NCBI GenBank assembly: GCA_903838675.1
Contig: CAILZI010000101.1
Location: forward strand, 1-34,955
DNA length: 34,955 nt
Source: an uncultured Verrucomicrobiota bacterium
GTDB taxonomy: Bacteria > Verrucomicrobiota > Verrucomicrobiia > Verrucomicrobiales > Verrucomicrobiaceae
Direction of reading: 5' to 3'
A program made the translations under genes and the position numbers. This document shows, in pieces, positions 8,261-17,120 of this stretch (position 1 is the first letter of the stretch; each line of letters starts with the position of its first letter). Under the pieces are notes generated by a model. That model saw nothing but the letters and a program-made list of their open reading frames with translations. It did no database searches and was not told the DNA's origin.

Positions 8261-9325
8261 TCAGGGAAGGACTGGTTTCTCTAAAACCAAACAACGGAAC
8301 GATTTACCCATCAGCGCGGGATGGGTCAATGAGTTGAACTGGCGCATTGTGGCGGCGTCAGGCGGTCTTCCCTCGAGACTTTGAATCCATTTCATCGCCA
8401 TGCGGCCCAACAGACGGCCTTGCAGATCATATTCGCGCTGAGTGAGTCCATGCCGCAGGGCTTCATCAATGAGTCGCGTGAAATTGATGTGCGTCGTCAG
8501 ATCACACTGACCAAGGTTTGCCAGTATCTGACCGTCCATCTGGTGCTGCCTGTACCGCCTGATGGTGCCACTGACGCGGGAGTCGGCGTAGAACTCCTCC
8601 GCGTCCAAACCATAGTCGGCGATGAAGATGGTCCCACGAAAAGCAGCCTGCGCCAGGTCGCGGATCCATGTGAGCATGGCCAGGTTGATTTCGAGGGTGT
8701 GGCCGGTTTCGAGATCGTGAGGCAGGTGCCTTACCTCTTCTGCAAGATCTTCGGTCGAGCAGTCGCCCGGGATGAGGCGAAAGGCTTCGGTGCCGTCGGT
8801 TTCGACGAACAGTTCTTCCCAGCGTTCACCATTCCAGCGCACGAGATGCACCGGGAAGGCGTCTGGCAGTTCGTTGCAGAGGAAAAATCCGTGTCTGGGT
8901 CCCGTTTTCAGAGCGGCGAGGCTCTCCACCCATTCGACCCGGTCACCAAGGCGTCTGGCCTGGGCATCTCGGTACTTGGGATTCGGTTCCACGATGAGGT
9001 AGCGCAAAGGAGTGCCATCGAGAGCGCTCAATACATCATCAGCGAGCTGACCATCGTGTGCGCCCTGTTCAATAAGCGTGAAATTATCCGGCTCTCCCTG
9101 CGCCTGCCATTCTTGGATAGCCGACATGGCCAGGAGCTTTCCAAACAACGGTCCGACGCTCACGCTGGTAAAAAAATCGCCCTGACGGCCGATTTTGCGC
9201 GGACCTGCCCCATAATAACCATGGTCAGGATGATAAAGCGCTAGTTCCATGACCTGTGCAAAAGGCAGCCGGCCGGCCGGCGTGGCCGTGAGTTTTTCTC
9301 GGAGAATCTGGGGAAGGGAAGACAT
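8261..9325 (-). CDS. MidA/NDUFAF7-family SAM-dependent methyltransferase
   Basis: Class I SAM-dependent methyltransferase of the DUF185 (MidA/NDUFAF7) family, 354 aa. The mitochondrial relative methylates an arginine of complex I subunit NDUFS2; the bacterial substrate is not established. Recognisable family blocks are YYGAGPRKIGRQGDFFTS (~38-55), the SAM-binding EQGAHDGQLADDVL, LCNELPDAFPVH, and IADYG with the later LGQCDLTTHINF. The start at MSSLPQIL has no clear ribosome-binding site; an in-frame GTG lies 9 nt upstream. First gene of the minus-strand run ending at 6379 and divergent from the PBP gene, with 72 nt between the two starts. That short region also contains the PBP leader hairpin. 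Confidence 0.85.
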   Translation of the reverse strand: MSSLPQILREKLTATPAGRLPFAQVMELALYHPDHGYYGAGPRKIGRQGDFFTSVSVGPLFGKLLAMSAIQEWQAQGEPDNFTLIEQGAHDGQLADDVLSALDGTPLRYLIVEPNPKYRDAQARRLGDRVEWVESLAALKTGPRHGFFLCNELPDAFPVHLVRWNGERWEELFVETDGTEAFRLIPGDCSTEDLAEEVRHLPHDLETGHTLEINLAMLTWIRDLAQAAFRGTIFIADYGLDAEEFYADSRVSGTIRRYRQHQMDGQILANLGQCDLTTHINFTRLIDEALRHGLTQREYDLQGRLLGRMAMKWIQSLEGRPPDAATMRQFNSLTHPALMGKSFRCLVLEKPVLP

Positions 9326-9328
9326 TCG

Positions 9329-9370
9329 ATGCACGGGAAAGAACTGGCGCGGATTGTGAAGGGCGGGTAG
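9329..9370 (+). promoter_or_regulatory. Possible leader-peptide ORF upstream of the PBP gene
   Basis: ATG at 9329 opens a 13-codon ORF (MHGKELARIVKGG) ending in TAG at 9368-9370. AAGGGA at 9314-9319 gives it a good Shine-Dalgarno at 9-nt spacing, rare in this window. The stop codon lies within the loop of the hairpin at 9358-9384, and the PBP start follows 27 nt later. The arrangement resembles a translation-coupled attenuator. The purine-rich site also overlaps the first codons of the divergent methyltransferase gene, so chance is possible. Confidence 0.22.
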
Positions 9371-9390
9371 CTTTACCGCCCTTCTTTATT
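9358..9390 (+). terminator. Terminator-like hairpin in the PBP gene leader
   Basis: A perfect 9-bp stem GAAGGGCGG/CCGCCCTTC (9358-9366 and 9376-9384) with a 9-nt loop is followed by TTTATT. This has the form of a rho-independent terminator, yet no plus-strand gene ends here: it lies directly before the PBP start at 9398. It could be an attenuator, a processed leader structure, or, read on the other strand, part of the methyltransferase leader. Confidence 0.45.
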
Positions 9391-9397
9391 CCAATCC

Positions 9398-11914
9398 ATG
9401 TTCCGTGATGATCCAGATACCAAGCCTGTGCGCAACTGGCGTGGCGAAGCCGGCCTGAAACTGCCCTTCTACCGCCGTGGCTGGTTCAGTGCGCTGGTGG
9501 CCTTTGCCCTGCTCTGTGTTGTGTCAGCATTTGGTGTTTACAGCGTGATCGTGGCTCCTCTGCGGCGGGATGCGGAGAAGTTTGACCTCGAGGAACTCAA
9601 GAAGCTTGAGTCTGCGAGCATTATATTTGACCGCGACGGTGATGAAATGGCCCGCCTTTACGTCCTCAACCGCACCCCGGTGCCGGTCACAGATGTGCCG
9701 CAGCATTTGATCGACGCCCTCGTGGCGCAGGAAGATTCGCGGTTCTTTAAGCACGATGGTGTCGATTACATCGGTCTCCTTCGTGCGGCGAAGGAAAACA
9801 TCGTGGCCCGCGAGGTCACCCAGGGGGCGAGTACGATCACGCAGCAGCTCGCCCGGCAGACGTTCAAGCTCCTTGAACGGAGCTACAAGCGCAAGATTTT
9901 GGAGGCTTTCATCGCCCAGCGGATCGAGAAGCATTTCTCGAAGGCGGAGATCCTCGAACTTTACCTGAACCGCATCTTTTTCGGCGTGAATTTCTACGGT
10001 GTGCAGGCGGCGGCCCGTGGGTACTTTGGCAAGGATGTCAAAGAGCTAAGCATTGAGGAGTCGGCAACGATTGTCGGACTGATCAAGAGTCCGAACAACA
10101 TCCAGCCCATCAAGCACCCGCAGCGTGCCATGAAGGAGCGCAACTACGTGCTCGAACGCATGTCCATCGAAGGCACGCTGACGAGGGACGAAGCCGCGAA
10201 GCTCAAGCGAAGACCGCTGGTGACTGCACCGCAGAGCACAGACCCGCGTTTGAGCTATGTCTTTGACGCTGTGCGGCGTGAGGTCGTGGATCTGGTCGGC
10301 GAAGAGCGTGCCTCCATCGGTGGTTTCCGCATCTACACCAGCATTGACCAGGACTTGCAAAAAGCCACGGAAGAGGCGGTCAGCAGGCGCATGGCCGAGG
10401 TCGAAAAACGCCCAGGCTACGTGCACCAGACCTTTGCGCAGTTTCGAGCGATCTTGACGGACTACCGCGCGCGCTTGAAGCGGGGTGAAATTGATCCCGC
10501 CACTCCCAAACCGCTGCCTGAGTATCTGCAGGCTGCCGCCATGATGATCGACAACAGCGACGGCAGCATATTGGCGATGGTTGGTGGTCGTGATTTTGGT
10601 GACAGCCAGTTCAACCGTGCCACGGATGGTGTGCGCCCGGCAGGCACCGCATTTACACCGCTCGTGTATGCCGCTGCGTTCAGCAGTCCCGGGTTGTATC
10701 CTGGCACCAAGGTGGATGATGCCCCCCTGGACAACCGCCGCGTGATGATCGGCGGACTGACCGGCATTCTGGGCGAATGGGGTGCGGAAGTGGACAACCC
10801 GAAATGGACGCAGGCACCCATGAGTTCCCGTGAGGCGCTCGTTCAGGGCCGCAATTCAGCCACTGTACGCCTGGGTGAGCGGGTGGGTGTACCGATGGTC
10901 AAACAAGTGGCGCAGAAGGCAGGAATCACCTCTGACATGAGGGACTATCCTTCCACTTTCCTCGGTGCCAGCGAGGTGCGCCTGAGCGAGATGTGCCTGG
11001 CCTATTCCAATTTTCCCACGCTGGGTACCCGCCCGCAGAAGCTGAACCTCATCCAGCGCATTACAGACAACAATGACAAGGTGGTGTTTCAGATCTCCGA
11101 GGCGGCGCTGCGCAGCGTGCAGAGCATGGACCCCATCGCCGCGTATCAGACGCACACCTGCCTTGTTGACGCTTTGCATCGTGGCACCGGCAGTCCTGCT
11201 GTGAGCGAGTACAAGCTGGGCGAGTTTGTGGCTGGGGGCAAAACCGGCACCCACTACGAATTCAAAGACCTCTGGTTTCTGGGTTACACCTCAGGCGTCA
11301 CCTGCGGGGTATGGGCGGGCTTTGACAAGCAGAAGACGATTTATCCCGGGGCATTCTCCAACCGCATCGTGCTTCCCGTCTGGGTGGACATGATCAATGC
11401 CAGCGCCACAAGGTATGTACCGCAGGAAGTCCAGCCACCTCAGACGGCAGAGCGGGTGGAAATGTGCCAGCGCAGCGGCATGCGTGCCACAGACTACTGC
11501 TACGAGAAGATCAAGGGGCCTGATGGCCGCGAAAAATCCGTGCGTTCCACCTACTTTGAGTACCTGCGCCCCGGAACTCCTCTTGAGGGATTCTGCAATC
11601 TGCACACGGGCGAAGGGCTGCCGGTTGAAATCAAGCAGTTCGGCTATCAAAACCCCGCGAGCGGTTTTGGGTCGGTTCCCCTCATTGCAGCGGCCTCCCG
11701 CTGGGTCCACATCGAACCCGTGCGCATGAAGGCGCTTACGGTCATCGGTGAAGACCCCTACAATTCCGAGCAGGCTGTTCCACGCGCCAGTCCCGTCAAC
11801 GACGATGGTACGCCGATCCGCAAAGCCATTCCTGTCGATGCTGTGGAGACACCAGAAGATGAAGGCCCCAAGCTCAAGCTTGCCCCGCCGCCGCCGATGA
11901 AGATCGAGTTCTGA
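9398..11914 (+). CDS. Class A penicillin-binding protein with degenerate transpeptidase domain
   Basis: Bifunctional-type peptidoglycan synthase of 838 aa: cytoplasmic tail, one transmembrane helix (~30-53), GT51 glycosyltransferase (~75-275), then a transpeptidase-like domain (~375-670) and a C-terminal extension. GT51 motifs are intact: QEDSRFFKHDGVD with Glu112, GASTITQQLARQ (143-154), and KILEAFIAQRIEKHFSKAEILELYLN. In the transpeptidase domain the SxxK box, normally in PGSxFKP, reads AGTAFTP, so Ser and Lys are both Thr (417 and 420). The SxN box is GRN (484-486). KTG (615-617) is kept in GGKTGTHYEFKDLWFLGY. Glycan polymerisation is therefore likely, cross-linking by the classical mechanism unlikely. 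No Shine-Dalgarno precedes the ATG; a terminator-like hairpin ends 7 nt before it. There is no frameshift or premature stop. Confidence 0.92.
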   Translation: MFRDDPDTKPVRNWRGEAGLKLPFYRRGWFSALVAFALLCVVSAFGVYSVIVAPLRRDAEKFDLEELKKLESASIIFDRDGDEMARLYVLNRTPVPVTDVPQHLIDALVAQEDSRFFKHDGVDYIGLLRAAKENIVAREVTQGASTITQQLARQTFKLLERSYKRKILEAFIAQRIEKHFSKAEILELYLNRIFFGVNFYGVQAAARGYFGKDVKELSIEESATIVGLIKSPNNIQPIKHPQRAMKERNYVLERMSIEGTLTRDEAAKLKRRPLVTAPQSTDPRLSYVFDAVRREVVDLVGEERASIGGFRIYTSIDQDLQKATEEAVSRRMAEVEKRPGYVHQTFAQFRAILTDYRARLKRGEIDPATPKPLPEYLQAAAMMIDNSDGSILAMVGGRDFGDSQFNRATDGVRPAGTAFTPLVYAAAFSSPGLYPGTKVDDAPLDNRRVMIGGLTGILGEWGAEVDNPKWTQAPMSSREALVQGRNSATVRLGERVGVPMVKQVAQKAGITSDMRDYPSTFLGASEVRLSEMCLAYSNFPTLGTRPQKLNLIQRITDNNDKVVFQISEAALRSVQSMDPIAAYQTHTCLVDALHRGTGSPAVSEYKLGEFVAGGKTGTHYEFKDLWFLGYTSGVTCGVWAGFDKQKTIYPGAFSNRIVLPVWVDMINASATRYVPQEVQPPQTAERVEMCQRSGMRATDYCYEKIKGPDGREKSVRSTYFEYLRPGTPLEGFCNLHTGEGLPVEIKQFGYQNPASGFGSVPLIAAASRWVHIEPVRMKALTVIGEDPYNSEQAVPRASPVNDDGTPIRKAIPVDAVETPEDEGPKLKLAPPPPMKIEF

Positions 11915-11943
11915 GGCTTAGGATGCCAAGCTTGCATTGGCGT

Positions 11944-13221
11944 TCACCTCAGCAGCATCTTTCCCTTTTCCGCATCGAACTCCTTCTCCCACTTCGCCAC
12001 GACGAGTGTGGCCAGTGTGTTGCCGATGAGATTGGTGATGGCGCGGGCTTCCGACATGAAGCGGTCGATGCCGATGAGAACTGCGAGACCTGAGACCGGA
12101 ATGCCGGTGTCGATGGTGGATAACGTGGCCACCAGGGTGATGAATCCCGCCCCCGTAACCCCTGCGGCTCCCTTGGAAGTCAGCAACAGCACCCCCAGCA
12201 GAACAATCTCATGCCAGAGCGTCAGCGGGGTATTCGTGGCCTGGGCGACGAAAAGTGCAGCGAGGGTGAGGTAGATGCAGGTGCCGTCGAGATTGAAGGA
12301 GTAACCGGAGGGGATGACCACGCCGACCACGGACTTGTCACAGCCGGCTTTTTCGAGCTTCAGCATGAGCTGTGGCAAAGCGGTCTCCGAAGAGGAGGTG
12401 CCGAGCACCAGCAGCAGTTCGTCTTTGATGAAGACGAGCATTTTCCACAGGCTGAAGCCGTTCCACCGTGCGATGCTGCCCAGCACAACGAATACAAACA
12501 AGCCGCACGTGAGATAGACACAGCCCAGCACTTTGGCCAGCTTGATGAGCATGCCCGGACCTTCCGAGCCCACGGTGTAGGCCATCGCTGCGCAGGCTGC
12601 GATGGGTGCGACCCGGGTGATGATTGCCACGAGCTTGAAAAACACCTCCGAAACGCTGTGCAGCAGGTCGAGCACCGGTTTGCCCTTCTCCCCCATCTGG
12701 CATAGCGCCACAGCGACCAGTAGCGCGAGAAACAGGGCTGGGAGCACCGATTCGTCCGTAAATGCTCCCACAAAGGTCTTCGGCACGATGTTCATCAAAA
12801 AGGCCTTGGTGCTCGTGTCATGGGCCTTGGCCTGGTATTCGCCCAGCTTGGAGGCGTCCGTGGCCGTGGCATGATGCTCCACCCCGGCGCCTGGCTGAAT
12901 CACATTTGCCACCACGAGGCCAATGATCAGCGCCACCGTCGTGACGAGTTCAAAATAAAGCAGGGCTTTCAAGCCCACCCGGCCCACCCGCTTCAAATCT
13001 CCCATGCTGGCGATGCCACAGACCACCGTGCAGAAGATGATCGGTGCGATGAGCATCTTGATCGCCTTGATGAAAACCTCCGCCAGCGGCTGCAGATCGG
13101 TTGCATTGTAAGGATGGCCGAAAATGACGATCACATTCGTCGGTGGCCACAGCAGGCCTAACACCACCCCCAGTACAATGCCGAGGATCACCTGGACGTA
13201 GAGAATTTTAAGCCATTTCAT
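11944..13221 (-). CDS. Dicarboxylate/amino acid:cation symporter (DAACS family)
   Basis: Inner-membrane secondary transporter of the DctA/GltP family that takes up C4-dicarboxylates or acidic amino acids with Na+ or H+. 425 aa from MKWLKILYVQ, with about eight hydrophobic helices and two re-entrant loops. Diagnostic blocks are FIKAIKMLIAPIIFCTVV, the serine-rich hairpin LGTSSSETALP, VIPSGYSFNLDGTCIY (the NMDGT-like cation/substrate site, here NLDGT), SKGAAGVTGAGF, and the final-helix DRFMSEARAITNLIGN. An upstream in-frame GTG would add 34 non-conserved residues. Substrate choice between succinate-type and glutamate-type compounds is not settled by sequence. It is divergent from leuC; the intergenic space is 107 nt. 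Confidence 0.93.
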   Translation of the reverse strand: MKWLKILYVQVILGIVLGVVLGLLWPPTNVIVIFGHPYNATDLQPLAEVFIKAIKMLIAPIIFCTVVCGIASMGDLKRVGRVGLKALLYFELVTTVALIIGLVVANVIQPGAGVEHHATATDASKLGEYQAKAHDTSTKAFLMNIVPKTFVGAFTDESVLPALFLALLVAVALCQMGEKGKPVLDLLHSVSEVFFKLVAIITRVAPIAACAAMAYTVGSEGPGMLIKLAKVLGCVYLTCGLFVFVVLGSIARWNGFSLWKMLVFIKDELLLVLGTSSSETALPQLMLKLEKAGCDKSVVGVVIPSGYSFNLDGTCIYLTLAALFVAQATNTPLTLWHEIVLLGVLLLTSKGAAGVTGAGFITLVATLSTIDTGIPVSGLAVLIGIDRFMSEARAITNLIGNTLATLVVAKWEKEFDAEKGKMLLR

Positions 13222-13328
13222 GGGCGCGGATGCTGGCAGGTCCGGCGGCAAAAGCCAAGAGGCATTCTTGCACCCTCCGCCGGGCGTGCTAGGCTCACAG
13301 CCCTCCAAACCACCAATCAGCACGCATC

Positions 13329-14744
13329 ATGGGCAAAACACTCTTTGAAAAAGTCTGGGACTCGCACGTCGTCAGCACCCTCGACAATGGCCAGACACAG
13401 CTCCTCATCGACACGCATCTCGTCCATGAGGTCACCAGCCCGCAGGCCTTTGGCATGCTGCGTGATTTGAACCTGAAGGTGGCCTACCCGCACCGGACCT
13501 TCGCCACGGTCGATCACATCGTACCGACCGACAGCCAGGTTTCGCCTTTTTCTGATCCCCTCGCCGAGGCGATGATCCAGGAGCTCAACAAGAATGCCAA
13601 GGACTTCGGCATCACCTATTTCAGCCTTTCCAGCGGCAAGCAGGGCATCGTCCACGTCGTCGGGCCTGAGCAGGGCATCACCCAGCCGGGTACAACGATT
13701 GCCTGTGGCGACAGCCACACCGCGACTCACGGTGCCTTCGGCGCGATCGCCTTCGGCATCGGCACCACCCAGGTGCGCGACATTCTGGCCACCCAGACCA
13801 TGGCGCTCGGGAAGATGAAGGTCCGCCGCATCAACGTGGATGGCCAGCTTCGCCCCGGTGTCTATTCCAAGGATGTGATCCTTCACATCATCCGTCTGCT
13901 CGGTGCGAATGGCGGCATCGGCTATGCCTACGAATACGGCGGCAGCCTGTTTGACGCGATGTCGATGGAAGAGCGCATGACCGTCTGCAACATGAGCATC
14001 GAAGGCGGTGCGCGCTGCGGCTACGTGAATCCTGACGAAAAGACCTTCGAATACCTCAAAGGCCGCCCCTACTCGCCGAAGGGCGATGCTTGGGAGACCA
14101 CCGTGGCCCAATGGCGTGCGGTCGCTTCGGATGCTGATTCCGTTTATGACGACGTCGTGAACATCAAGGCTGAAGACATTCCGCCCACGGTCACCTGGGG
14201 CACCAGCCCGGACCAGGCCATCGCCGTCACCGAAAACGTCCCGACTGCCGAAAGCGCCACTACCGAGCCTGGCCGCATTTCCATCCAGGACGCCCTCGAT
14301 TACATGAAGCTGCCAGCCGGTCAGCCGATCAAAGGGACAAAGATCGACGTTGCCTTCATCGGCTCCTGCACCAATGGCCGTCTTAGCGACTTCCGCGAAG
14401 TGGCCAAGTTCATCAAGGGCCGCAAGGTTGCCGCAGGCGTCAAAGCCATCGCGGTTCCCGGATCACAGATCGTCGATGCCCTCGCCCGTCAGGAAGGTCT
14501 GCACGAAATCTTCAGCGAAGCCGGTTTCGAATGGCGCGGCGCAGGCTGCTCCATGTGCCTGGCGATGAATCCCGACAAACTCGTCGGCGATCAGCTCTGC
14601 GCGTCCTCCTCGAACCGCAACTTCAAAGGCCGTCAGGGCAGCACCACCGGACGCACCGTCCTCATGAGCCCCGTCATGGTCGCCGCTGCTGCTCTGACTG
14701 GTAGCATTGCGGACGCTCGCGAGGTGTTTACGATCGCTGGTTGA
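13329..14744 (+). CDS. leuC: 3-isopropylmalate dehydratase large subunit (LeuC)
   Basis: Aconitase-family [4Fe-4S] enzyme subunit that isomerises 2-isopropylmalate to 3-isopropylmalate in leucine biosynthesis, acting with the small subunit LeuD. 471 aa, the usual length. The iron-sulfur ligands are Cys347 in GSCTNGR and Cys407/Cys410 in [30 protein letters not shown] and [20 protein letters not shown] are family signatures. The [15 protein letters not shown] start matches homologues. No leuD follows: the next plus-strand gene encodes a hydrolase and a strong terminator intervenes, so leuD must lie elsewhere. Confidence 0.97.
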   Translation: MGKTLFEKVWDSHVVSTLDNGQTQLLIDTHLVHEVTSPQAFGMLRDLNLKVAYPHRTFATVDHIVPTDSQVSPFSDPLAEAMIQELNKNAKDFGITYFSLSSGKQGIVHVVGPEQGITQPGTTIACGDSHTATHGAFGAIAFGIGTTQVRDILATQTMALGKMKVRRINVDGQLRPGVYSKDVILHIIRLLGANGGIGYAYEYGGSLFDAMSMEERMTVCNMSIEGGARCGYVNPDEKTFEYLKGRPYSPKGDAWETTVAQWRAVASDADSVYDDVVNIKAEDIPPTVTWGTSPDQAIAVTENVPTAESATTEPGRISIQDALDYMKLPAGQPIKGTKIDVAFIGSCTNGRLSDFREVAKFIKGRKVAAGVKAIAVPGSQIVDALARQEGLHEIFSEAGFEWRGAGCSMCLAMNPDKLVGDQLCASSSNRNFKGRQGSTTGRTVLMSPVMVAAAALTGSIADAREVFTIAG

Positions 14745-14766
14745 TCCCAATTCAGTGACTTCCAAA

Positions 14767-14800
14767 GGGCGCGGATCGTGAGATCCGCGCCTTCTTTTTT
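14767..14800 (+). terminator. Rho-independent terminator of leuC
   Basis: A 10-bp G/C-rich stem GGCGCGGATC/GATCCGCGCC (14768-14777 and 14782-14791) with tetraloop GTGA is followed by TTCTTTTTT. It sits 23 nt after the leuC stop and isolates leuC from the downstream hydrolase operon. Confidence 0.92.
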
Positions 14801-14848
14801 GAAATACCTGAATCCAGAATCACGCATGAAACGGATAGCACTCGATTC

Positions 14849-15943
14849 GTGAAATCCGTGGCTCTTATCCTGGCACTCCTCATCCTCGCATTGCTGGCGC
14901 TGAACGCCTGGATCATGTCGCCGACGCGGTGGCAGTGGCAGCTTCAGCTGGCCACCACGGAGTTTGGTCACTGGCTCACGCTGCTGTCACTGGTATTGAT
15001 TTATCCTGCCGCGCAGTCATCGCGCTGGCTTGCGCTGGTTTGCCTCCTGCTCGCCTGCGTCTTTCTCATTCCCGCCGTGCAGGCATCACGCATCGCCACA
15101 GTACAGGGCCTGAATTTCTCCTGGCTGCGTCTGTGGCTGCCGCTGCACACCGGGAAATTCAAAGTGCAGCACGAACGTCGCACTTACTGGAAGGAAGGGG
15201 ACGAAGCACTCGACATCGTGGTCTATCGTCCCGTTGGTGCTGGCAAGCTGCTGCCCTGTCTGCTCGTCGCCCACACAGGCGGCTGGGACAGCGGTGATCC
15301 CGGCGAATTTGTCGGAGCCAACACCGAGCTTGCCTCCCATGGCTATGTGCTGTGTTCCTATGCTTATCGTCTTGCTCCGAAACATCGCTGGCCGGCGCAA
15401 GCTGAGGACACGCGCTGTGCCTTCGCCTGGGTTCGCAGTCACGCCGCTGAACTCGGGATCGACATGAATCAAATCGTTCTCATGGGCCGCTCCGCTGGTG
15501 CACAGATCGCTGCAGCTTGTGCTTACGGCATGCCGGAGCTTGGAGCACGTGCGTGTATCGACGTCTATGGCACCCCCAACATGTATTTGGCGCGTGAGTG
15601 GTCAGTGCCTGACGATTTGCTAAAGTCCCTGACCCTTGTGCGCCAGTACATGGGCGGCGATCCGCATGAGGTGACCGAGGGCTACCGCACGGCTTCGGCG
15701 ACGGAGTTTCTCGACAAGCACAGCCTGCCCACGCTGATCCTCCACGGCACACAGGATTCTCTTGTCGGCATTGGCCACAGCCGCCGCTTCAATGACCGCC
15801 TCGCGCAGCGTGAGGATCACTTCTTCCTTGAGATTCCCTGGGGCACGCATGGCATGGACTACTTTCCTTCCACGCCCGGCGGCCAGCTTTCCATGTCTGT
15901 CATTGTGCGCTTCATGGAACGATTTGCCCACGGCGCACCGTAG
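14849..15943 (+). CDS. Membrane-anchored alpha/beta hydrolase (esterase-like)
   Basis: 364 aa. The first ~80 residues contain about three hydrophobic helices (2-22, ~43-54 and 59-78), followed by an alpha/beta-hydrolase domain of the carboxylesterase/BD-FAE type. The nucleophile elbow is GRSAGAQ (Ser215), Asp303 lies in HGTQDSLVG and His334 in WGTHGMD, giving a complete triad. HTGGW (142-146) stands where an HGGG oxyanion motif is expected. The start is GTG, as no upstream ATG fits and the hydrophobic segment begins immediately. The stop codon shares a base with the upstream alternative GTG start of the SGNH gene, so the two are tightly coupled. An ester substrate is likely but not identified. 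Confidence 0.78.
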   Translation: MKSVALILALLILALLALNAWIMSPTRWQWQLQLATTEFGHWLTLLSLVLIYPAAQSSRWLALVCLLLACVFLIPAVQASRIATVQGLNFSWLRLWLPLHTGKFKVQHERRTYWKEGDEALDIVVYRPVGAGKLLPCLLVAHTGGWDSGDPGEFVGANTELASHGYVLCSYAYRLAPKHRWPAQAEDTRCAFAWVRSHAAELGIDMNQIVLMGRSAGAQIAAACAYGMPELGARACIDVYGTPNMYLAREWSVPDDLLKSLTLVRQYMGGDPHEVTEGYRTASATEFLDKHSLPTLILHGTQDSLVGIGHSRRFNDRLAQREDHFFLEIPWGTHGMDYFPSTPGGQLSMSVIVRFMERFAHGAP

Positions 15944-15951
15944 TGGAGATC

Positions 15952-17049
15952 ATGTACCGGATTCTCAGTCTCTTCTGTGCGCTTACCTGCTCCGCCTTCG
16001 CCGGAGATATTCAGCTCACTCTGCCACCTGTCGTTTACGCCACGCCGGACGTGCCGATGAGCATTTACCACGACAACATCGTGCTTACGGAGACGCCTGA
16101 GACCTACCGCTTTGAGTTCGCCTGCAAGTTGGGAATGAACGAGGATCGCCGCTGGACCCTCACACCGAGTGATGCCGATGTGGGTGATCATCCGCTTGCC
16201 GTCACCGTCAAAGACGCCGCTGGCAAAGTGCTGGAGCAGGGCCGGACCACGCTGCACATCTCCCCGCGAAAATCGATTTCCACCAAGCCGCTGCGCCTGC
16301 TTATTGTTGGCGACAGTCTCACTCACGCTTCGTTTTACCCAAACGAGATCGCCCGCCTCCTTGCCACACCCGGCAATCCCAAGGTCACGCTGCTAGGCAC
16401 GCACAAACCCGCCGGTGCGCAGCCCGGTGTCGCGCATGAAGGCTATGGCGGCTGGAGGTGGACCGACTTTCTCACCAAATTCGCGCCTGAAGTTCCCGGC
16501 GTGACGGCGGGTCCGCTCGCCCGCAAAGCTACAAGCCCTTTCGTCTTTCCTGCCGAAGATGGCAAAACCGGCGTCTTCGATTTGCAGCGTTACTTCAAGG
16601 AGCATTGCGACGGCCAGCCGCCCGATGTCGTCACCTTCCTTCTCGGCATCAATGACTGCTTTGGTGCCGATCCCAACAACCCGGACGCCAAGATCAACGA
16701 GGTGCTCGACAATGCCGACAAACTCCTGGCTGCATTCCACAAAGCTGCGCCGAATGCCAAACTTGCTGTTGGACTCACCACGCCACCCAATGCGCGCCAG
16801 GAGGGATTCACCGCGAACTACAAGGACAAGTACCCGCGCTGGGGCTGGAAGCGCATCCAGCACCGGATTGTGCAGCTCATGCTCAAGCGCCTCTCCGACC
16901 GCGAGAAGGACGGCATTTTCATTGTGCCGACGGAACTCAATCTCGATTCCGTCGAGGGCTACCCCAACAACAACGGTGTCCATCCCAATCCCGTTGGCTA
17001 CGCCCAGATCGGTGCGAGTTTCTATTCTTGGATGAAAGCAAAGCTCTGA
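15952..17049 (+). CDS. Exported SGNH/GDSL-type hydrolase
   Basis: 365 aa. A signal peptide (MYRILSLFCALTCSAFAG) is followed by a ~85-residue beta-rich N-domain and an SGNH hydrolase domain. Block I is VGDSLTHAS (Ser122), block III is LLGINDCFG (Asn234), and block V is NNGVHPNPVGY (His344). The residue three before His344 is Asn341 rather than the usual Asp, so the classical triad is changed. Members act as esterases or acetylesterases on carbohydrates or lipids; the substrate is unknown. The start at 15952 gives a clean signal peptide; GTG at 15943, overlapping the preceding stop codon, would add three residues. GTGGAG at 15943-15948 may serve as ribosome-binding site. Second gene of the three-hydrolase operon. 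Confidence 0.8.
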   Translation: MYRILSLFCALTCSAFAGDIQLTLPPVVYATPDVPMSIYHDNIVLTETPETYRFEFACKLGMNEDRRWTLTPSDADVGDHPLAVTVKDAAGKVLEQGRTTLHISPRKSISTKPLRLLIVGDSLTHASFYPNEIARLLATPGNPKVTLLGTHKPAGAQPGVAHEGYGGWRWTDFLTKFAPEVPGVTAGPLARKATSPFVFPAEDGKTGVFDLQRYFKEHCDGQPPDVVTFLLGINDCFGADPNNPDAKINEVLDNADKLLAAFHKAAPNAKLAVGLTTPPNARQEGFTANYKDKYPRWGWKRIQHRIVQLMLKRLSDREKDGIFIVPTELNLDSVEGYPNNNGVHPNPVGYAQIGASFYSWMKAKL

Positions 17050-17120
17050 GGGGGCGACCCAACGATACACCGCTGACGCCTTGGATGAACGATCCTAGCC
17101 TGTGTGTGCGTAATCTGCGC

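Noticed and set aside
8381..9244. 287-codon plus-strand frame opposite the methyltransferase gene
   Set aside because: Antisense to MidA-family motifs; no coherent domain.
10841..10861. Possible SxN motif further along the PBP (NSATV) as substitute for GRN
   Set aside because: Out of register: the alignment SREALVQGRNSATVRLGERVG fixes GRN at the SxN position, and no Ser precedes a compatible x-N there.
11914..11943. GCCAA/TTGGC hairpin between the PBP and symporter genes as terminator
   Set aside because: Only 5 bp of stem and no T tract on either strand.
13317..14111. 264-codon minus-strand frame opposite leuC
   Set aside because: Antisense to unmistakable LeuC sequence.
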